Shown: one piece after another, positions 60,032-64,000 of the stretch
Numbering within the stretch: position 1 is the stretch's first letter
Layout of the letters: the number at the start of each line of letters is the position of its first letter
NCBI GenBank assembly: GCA_964444685.1
Contig: CAYUIG010000017.1
Coordinates: forward strand, 4,984-68,983
Reading direction: 5' to 3'
Source of the DNA: CAYUIG01 sp964444685
Lineage (GTDB): Bacteria; Gemmatimonadota; Gemmatimonadetes; Longimicrobiales; RSA9
DNA length: 64,000 nucleotides
Program-made: the position numbers and the translations under genes
The notes under the pieces: generated by a model
The model's database searches: none
Seen by the model: the letters and a program-made list of their open reading frames with translations, nothing else
Told to the model about the DNA's origin: nothing

Positions 60032-62482
60032 TTAGAAGCCCTGCCCGAACTTGAAGTGCAGCTGCCAGCCCGGATCGGTCTTGTCGAAGCCGTACGCGTA
60101 GTCGAGTCCGAGCGGGCCGAACGGCGTCACCAGGGTGAGGCCCAGACCGGCGCCCCGCAGAAGGCGCGTCGGGTTCATCTCCGACGGGCGCCGCCACACG
60201 TTGCCGGCGTCGTAGAACGCGCTGAGCGAGATGTTGTTGTTCAGCCGGATCGCATACTCGGCGCTCAGCCGGACGAACGCGTCACCGAAACGGCGGGACA
60301 GCGGTGCGTCCTGTGCGTCGCGGTCGATGTACCCGAACGGGGTGACCGTCGTTTCATCGTAGCCGCGCAGAGGCCGGCCGAACTGAACGCCGCCCATCCA
60401 GAAGCGGTCGAACGGGAAGCGGCTCGCATCACCGAAGATCGCGCCCGCCTCGGCCGTGAGCCCGAGCGTCATGCGTATCGGCGACCCGCCGCCCGTACTC
60501 TCACCGAGCTGTCCCACCGGTACGTACCAGGCACCCTCGAAGAGATACTTCTGGAAGGTGCCGTCGCCGCCGAGGATGCCGCCGGTCAGGTCCGCGGTCA
60601 GGGACTGCCGTGAACCGACGGTCGGGAAGAACGGGTGGTCGAGCGCGCTGCGCACGACGCCGAAGGTGACCGTGCTCTGCACGCCGGGCGGCAGCGAGAA
60701 CAGCGACTCCGCCTCGTCTTCGTCGAACTCTTCGTACGTCGTGCGCGACAGCGAGTAGCCGACGCTGAAGCGCGTGTAGCGGTCGGCGAAGAGCGGCAGG
60801 CCGAAGCGCAGCGCGGCGCCCGTGCGCCGCCGCTGCCCTTCGGAGAAGGTGAAGAAGCGGTCGCGCGAGCTGAAGAGCGACAGCGATCCGCTGTAGCGCG
60901 AGCCCAGGATCGAGGGGTCGGCGTAGCTGGCCTCGAAGTTGTTCGAGTAGCGGCCGAACTCCCAGCGCAGGTGTCCCTGCTTTGCCTGGCCGAACAGGTT
61001 CGGCTCGTCGTAGCCGAGGAAGCCCGCGACGCCCGTCGCGCCGCCCAGTGCGGTACCGAAGTTGATCGAGCCCGTCTGCCGCTCGCGCACCTCGAAGATG
61101 ATGTCGACGTTCGGACCGATGCCGTTCACCGGTTCGATCTTCGGCTCGGGCAGCGGCGCCTCGAAGAAGCCGAGCGACGAAATGCGCTGGTAGCTCTGGA
61201 TGAGCAGGTCCTCGTTGTAGACGTCGCCCGGTACGACCAGGATCTGGTCGCGGATCACGTCCTCGTGCGTCTTGAGGTTGCCGGTGATGATCACGCGGTT
61301 GATGTACGCGGGCTGGTATTCCTGGATCTGCCAGGCCACGCGCACCTCCGGCGGCCCATCGCCCTCGGCCGGCACGCGCTCGACGAGCTGACCCACCTGG
61401 ATGTACAGGTAGCCTTCGTTGCGGTACAGCGATTCGATCGCACGCGTCGCTTCATCGAACGCGACCGCATCGAACACGTCGCCGGTCTGCACGCGGTCCG
61501 CTGCGCCCAGGCCGAAGCCGCCCAGCAGGCCGCTCCGGCGCTCCTCGAAGTAGCGGCGCAGATCCTCTGCGGCGAAGCGGCGGTTGCCGCGCACATCGAA
61601 CGACGCGAGGCGGTACTGCGGTCCTTCGTTCACGCGGATGATCAGCCGCGCCTTCCCCGTCATGGGGTCCACGACGAGGCTGTCGCCGCCGACGGCGAAG
61701 TCGATGTAGCCGTGCCGCCGGTAAAAGGCAGGGAGCCGGTCGCGCATGTCCGAGCGCAGCTGCTCGTCATCGAAGCTGCCGCTCCGGAACCAGAAGAACC
61801 CTTCTTCGCGCGTGGCCAGCTGCGCCTCGAGCTCCTCGTCGGTGAACGCGTTGTTGCCCTCGAACTCGACATCCACTACGGCGACGCGCTCCCCCTCGGA
61901 CACCTCGAAGATGAGGGTGCGCTCGTGCGGGCGGTCGGGGATCGGCTCGACGCGGTGCTCGATCGACCGGACGCGGTAGCCCTTCTCTCCGAGCAGCGTG
62001 CGGATCATCGATTCCGCCTGCGCAATCTGCGCCTCGCCGAACGGGCGGCCCGCGCGCAGCCCGACCGTATCGCGGATGATCGCAGGGCGGATGTTCTCGA
62101 GGCCGAAGAACTGGACGGAGCCGAGCAGCGGCCGCTCGACCAGCTCGATGCGCAGCGTGATCGGCGCGGTCGGGTCGTTCGGGTCCGGGATGCTGCGCAC
62201 GATGACGTCGTCGAACTCACGCGTGCGCCAGAGCCGGTTCACCGCGCGCTCGACGTCCAGTGCACGGATGGAGTCGCCGGGCTGGATGCCCGTGACGGAG
62301 AGCACCTGGTTCTCGGGAAGCCGGTCGATGCCGACCACCTCGATGCGGCCGATCGGCACGGGCGGGACGCGCTCGGGCTGCTGTCCGAACGCCGGTGCGG
62401 CCGTGCAAACGGCAAGGGCCGCCGCGTAGGCGGCGGCCCGCGGGAAGTTGAAGATCCGGCCGCTCGATTTCGTCAGGATCAT
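60032..62482 (-). CDS. bamA: Outer-membrane protein assembly factor BamA
   Basis: 816 aa. A signal peptide (~1-33) is followed by five POTRA domains (e.g. IGRIEVVGIDRLPENQVLSV, VVDVEFEGNNAFTDEELEAQ) and the Omp85 barrel, which includes the substrate-gate motif QFGRPLRGYDE near 690. It inserts beta-barrel proteins into the outer membrane. Its start overlaps the clpC stop by 4 bp, and ompH, lpxD and lpxC-fabZ follow, the standard envelope-biogenesis order. Confidence 0.96.
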   Translation of the reverse strand: MILTKSSGRIFNFPRAAAYAAALAVCTAAPAFGQQPERVPPVPIGRIEVVGIDRLPENQVLSVTGIQPGDSIRALDVERAVNRLWRTREFDDVIVRSIPDPNDPTAPITLRIELVERPLLGSVQFFGLENIRPAIIRDTVGLRAGRPFGEAQIAQAESMIRTLLGEKGYRVRSIEHRVEPIPDRPHERTLIFEVSEGERVAVVDVEFEGNNAFTDEELEAQLATREEGFFWFRSGSFDDEQLRSDMRDRLPAFYRRHGYIDFAVGGDSLVVDPMTGKARLIIRVNEGPQYRLASFDVRGNRRFAAEDLRRYFEERRSGLLGGFGLGAADRVQTGDVFDAVAFDEATRAIESLYRNEGYLYIQVGQLVERVPAEGDGPPEVRVAWQIQEYQPAYINRVIITGNLKTHEDVIRDQILVVPGDVYNEDLLIQSYQRISSLGFFEAPLPEPKIEPVNGIGPNVDIIFEVRERQTGSINFGTALGGATGVAGFLGYDEPNLFGQAKQGHLRWEFGRYSNNFEASYADPSILGSRYSGSLSLFSSRDRFFTFSEGQRRRTGAALRFGLPLFADRYTRFSVGYSLSRTTYEEFDEDEAESLFSLPPGVQSTVTFGVVRSALDHPFFPTVGSRQSLTADLTGGILGGDGTFQKYLFEGAWYVPVGQLGESTGGGSPIRMTLGLTAEAGAIFGDASRFPFDRFWMGGVQFGRPLRGYDETTVTPFGYIDRDAQDAPLSRRFGDAFVRLSAEYAIRLNNNISLSAFYDAGNVWRRPSEMNPTRLLRGAGLGLTLVTPFGPLGLDYAYGFDKTDPGWQLHFKFGQGF

Positions 62483-64000
62483 GCCTTCGTCGACAACACT
62501 CGGAATTCGAGGGTGTCGCCGCCGGGCGCGACATCCACCTCGATCTCCTCGCCGCCCGGGAACTCCGATGTGAGGATCTTCTCCGACAGCGGATCCTCGA
62601 TGTACTTCTGGATGGCCCTCCGCAGCGGGCGGGCGCCGAACTTCTCGTCGTAGCCGTGCTCCACCAGGAAGGCGAGCGCGGCATCCGTCAGCTTCAGCTT
62701 CAGGTTCTCCTCCGCAAGGCGAGAGTGCACTTCCTTGAGCATGATGTGCACGATCTGCCCGATCTGCTCCTTGCTGAGCGGGTGGAAGACGATGATGTCG
62801 TCCACGCGGTTCAGGAACTCCGGATTGAACGCGCGCTCGATCTCTTCCTTGACACGCTCGCGCATCGTCTCGTACGCGGTCGTCTCATCATGCTGATGGA
62901 ACCCGAGCGAGCGGCCCTTCGTGATGTCGCGGGCGCCCAGGTTCGACGTCATGATCAGCACGGTGTTCTTGAAGTCGATCACACGCCCGTAGTTGTCCGT
63001 CAACCGCCCCTCGTCCAGCACCTGGAGCAGGATGTTGAACACGTCCGGGTGCGCCTTCTCGATCTCGTCGAGCAGCACCACGCTGTACGGCCGGCGGCGG
63101 ATGGCCTTCGTGAGCGTGCCGGAGTCCTCGTAGCCGACGTATCCCGGCGGCGCGCCGATCAGCCGCGAGACGGAGAACTTCTCCATGTACTCGCTCATGT
63201 CGACGCGGACGAGGGCATCGCGGTCGGCGAACAGGAACTCGGCGAGTGCACGCGCGAGCTCGGTCTTGCCGACGCCCGTCGGGCCGCTGAAGATGAAGCT
63301 GCCGATCGGCCGGCTCGGATCCTTCAGGCCGGCACGGCTGCGGCGGATCGCGCGGCTGATGGCACGGATGGCCTCGTCCTGCCCGATCACCCGCTCGTGC
63401 AGCTCCTCCTCCATGTTCACGAGGCGCTCCGTCTCCGCCTGCTTCAGGCGGGAGACCGGGATGCCGGTCCAGCGGCTCACGATGAAGCCGATGTCGTCCT
63501 CGTTGATCACGGGCCGGTGCGTCTTCCGGTCCTGCTCCCACTCATCCTGCATGCGACGGATCGCGGCCTGGAGCTCGCGCTCCGAATCGCGCAGCTCGGC
63601 CGCACGCTCGAAGTCCTGCTCGCGGATGGCGAGGTCCTTCTGCGCGCCGAGCGCCTCGAGCTGCTCCTTCAGGTCCGCCACCTCGGGCGGCGGCACCTGC
63701 GTGGCGAGACGCGCACGCGCACCCGCCTCGTCGATCACGTCGATCGCCTTGTCGGGCAGGAAGCGGTCCGTGATGTAGCGCTCGGAGAGCCGCGCCGCGG
63801 ATGCGAGCGTCTCGTCCGGAATCACGATCCGGTGGTGCTCCTCGTAGTGCTTCCGGATGCCCTTCAGGATCTCGATCGCCTCCTCGATGGAGGGCGGATC
63901 GATGACGATGGGCTGGAAGCGCCGCTCGAGGGCGCCGTCCTTCTCGATGTACTTGCGGTACTCGTTGAGCGTGGACGCGCCGACGCACTGTAGCTCGCCG
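62479..64000 (-). CDS. clpC: ATP-dependent Clp protease ATPase subunit ClpC (5' end outside window)
   Basis: About 507 residues of the C-terminal part are visible. They include the end of the first AAA domain ([20 protein letters not shown]), a UVR motif in the middle domain ([20 protein letters not shown]), and the complete second AAA domain with Walker [15 protein letters not shown] and Walker [12 protein letters not shown]. The C-terminal tail ends in a short acidic stretch after [13 protein letters not shown]. The UVR motif distinguishes ClpC from ClpB. It unfolds substrates for ClpP. The reading frame is open to the right edge. Confidence 0.95.
   Translation of the reverse strand, partial: GELQCVGASTLNEYRKYIEKDGALERRFQPIVIDPPSIEEAIEILKGIRKHYEEHHRIVIPDETLASAARLSERYITDRFLPDKAIDVIDEAGARARLATQVPPPEVADLKEQLEALGAQKDLAIREQDFERAAELRDSERELQAAIRRMQDEWEQDRKTHRPVINEDDIGFIVSRWTGIPVSRLKQAETERLVNMEEELHERVIGQDEAIRAISRAIRRSRAGLKDPSRPIGSFIFSGPTGVGKTELARALAEFLFADRDALVRVDMSEYMEKFSVSRLIGAPPGYVGYEDSGTLTKAIRRRPYSVVLLDEIEKAHPDVFNILLQVLDEGRLTDNYGRVIDFKNTVLIMTSNLGARDITKGRSLGFHQHDETTAYETMRERVKEEIERAFNPEFLNRVDDIIVFHPLSKEQIGQIVHIMLKEVHSRLAEENLKLKLTDAALAFLVEHGYDEKFGARPLRRAIQKYIEDPLSEKILTSEFPGGEEIEVDVAPGGDTLEFRVLSTKA

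Overview
The window is high-GC, densely packed chromosomal DNA from a Gram-negative (diderm) bacterium. Lipid A genes (lpxA, lpxB, lpxC-fabZ, lpxD, lpxK), lptB, bamA, a tamA/tamB pair, ompH and a TonB receptor show an LPS-bearing outer membrane. That gene set, the lpxC-fabZ fusion, bshC, GWxTD-like and OstA-like proteins and the codon style suggest Gemmatimonadota. This is an inference from gene content, with no marker gene such as 16S rRNA present. I see no insertion sequence, prophage, CRISPR array or rRNA.

Layout. (1) Positions 1-12528: twelve plus-strand genes, almost all with 4-bp overlaps. They run from an OstA/LptA-like fragment, lptB and rpoN into a cell-surface glycan cluster: two GT2 glycosyltransferases, wecB, a GT4, a YfhO-like membrane protein, a methyltransferase, an LPG-synthase-type membrane protein and plsC. 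(2) Positions 12529-14068: 1.54 kb without a convincing gene. It holds a strong dif (XerC/XerD) site at 13255-13282, several inverted repeats, and a 46-bp near-copy of part of the larC gene that lies 31 kb away. (3) Positions 14069-23549: a YfgM-like TPR protein, divergent tamA-tamB, a GWxTD-like secreted protein and a small outer-membrane barrel. (4) Positions 23581-28696: a DUF885 remnant, lgt, nadE, and lemA/nucleotidyltransferase/TPM. (5) Positions 28766-31368: a nitrite-reductase (nirK) group with a thioredoxin-like protein, a small haem-copper-oxidase-like membrane protein and a Rieske protein. (6) Positions 31425-41700: DUF2231, tRNA-Arg(CCT), an acidic protein, a TonB receptor, then a tightly overlapping housekeeping operon (dedA, pcm, surE, merR-like, gpsA, plsY, der, DUF512 radical SAM). 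(7) Positions 41767-52217: DUF2007, a TPR protein, larC, uvrC, murJ, bshC, rlmH, gdhA. (8) Positions 52373-64000: the envelope operon lpxK, DUF374, lpxB, a 41-aa membrane peptide, a Gfo/Idh oxidoreductase, lpxA, lpxC-fabZ, lpxD, ompH, bamA, and clpC, which is cut by the right edge.

Gene polarity converges on the dif site. All twelve genes on its left point right, and most genes on its right point left. This is what a replication terminus looks like, so the 1.54-kb gene-poor stretch is best read as the chromosome-dimer-resolution/terminus locus. That locus and the larC-derived fragment inside it are the most notable observations in the window.
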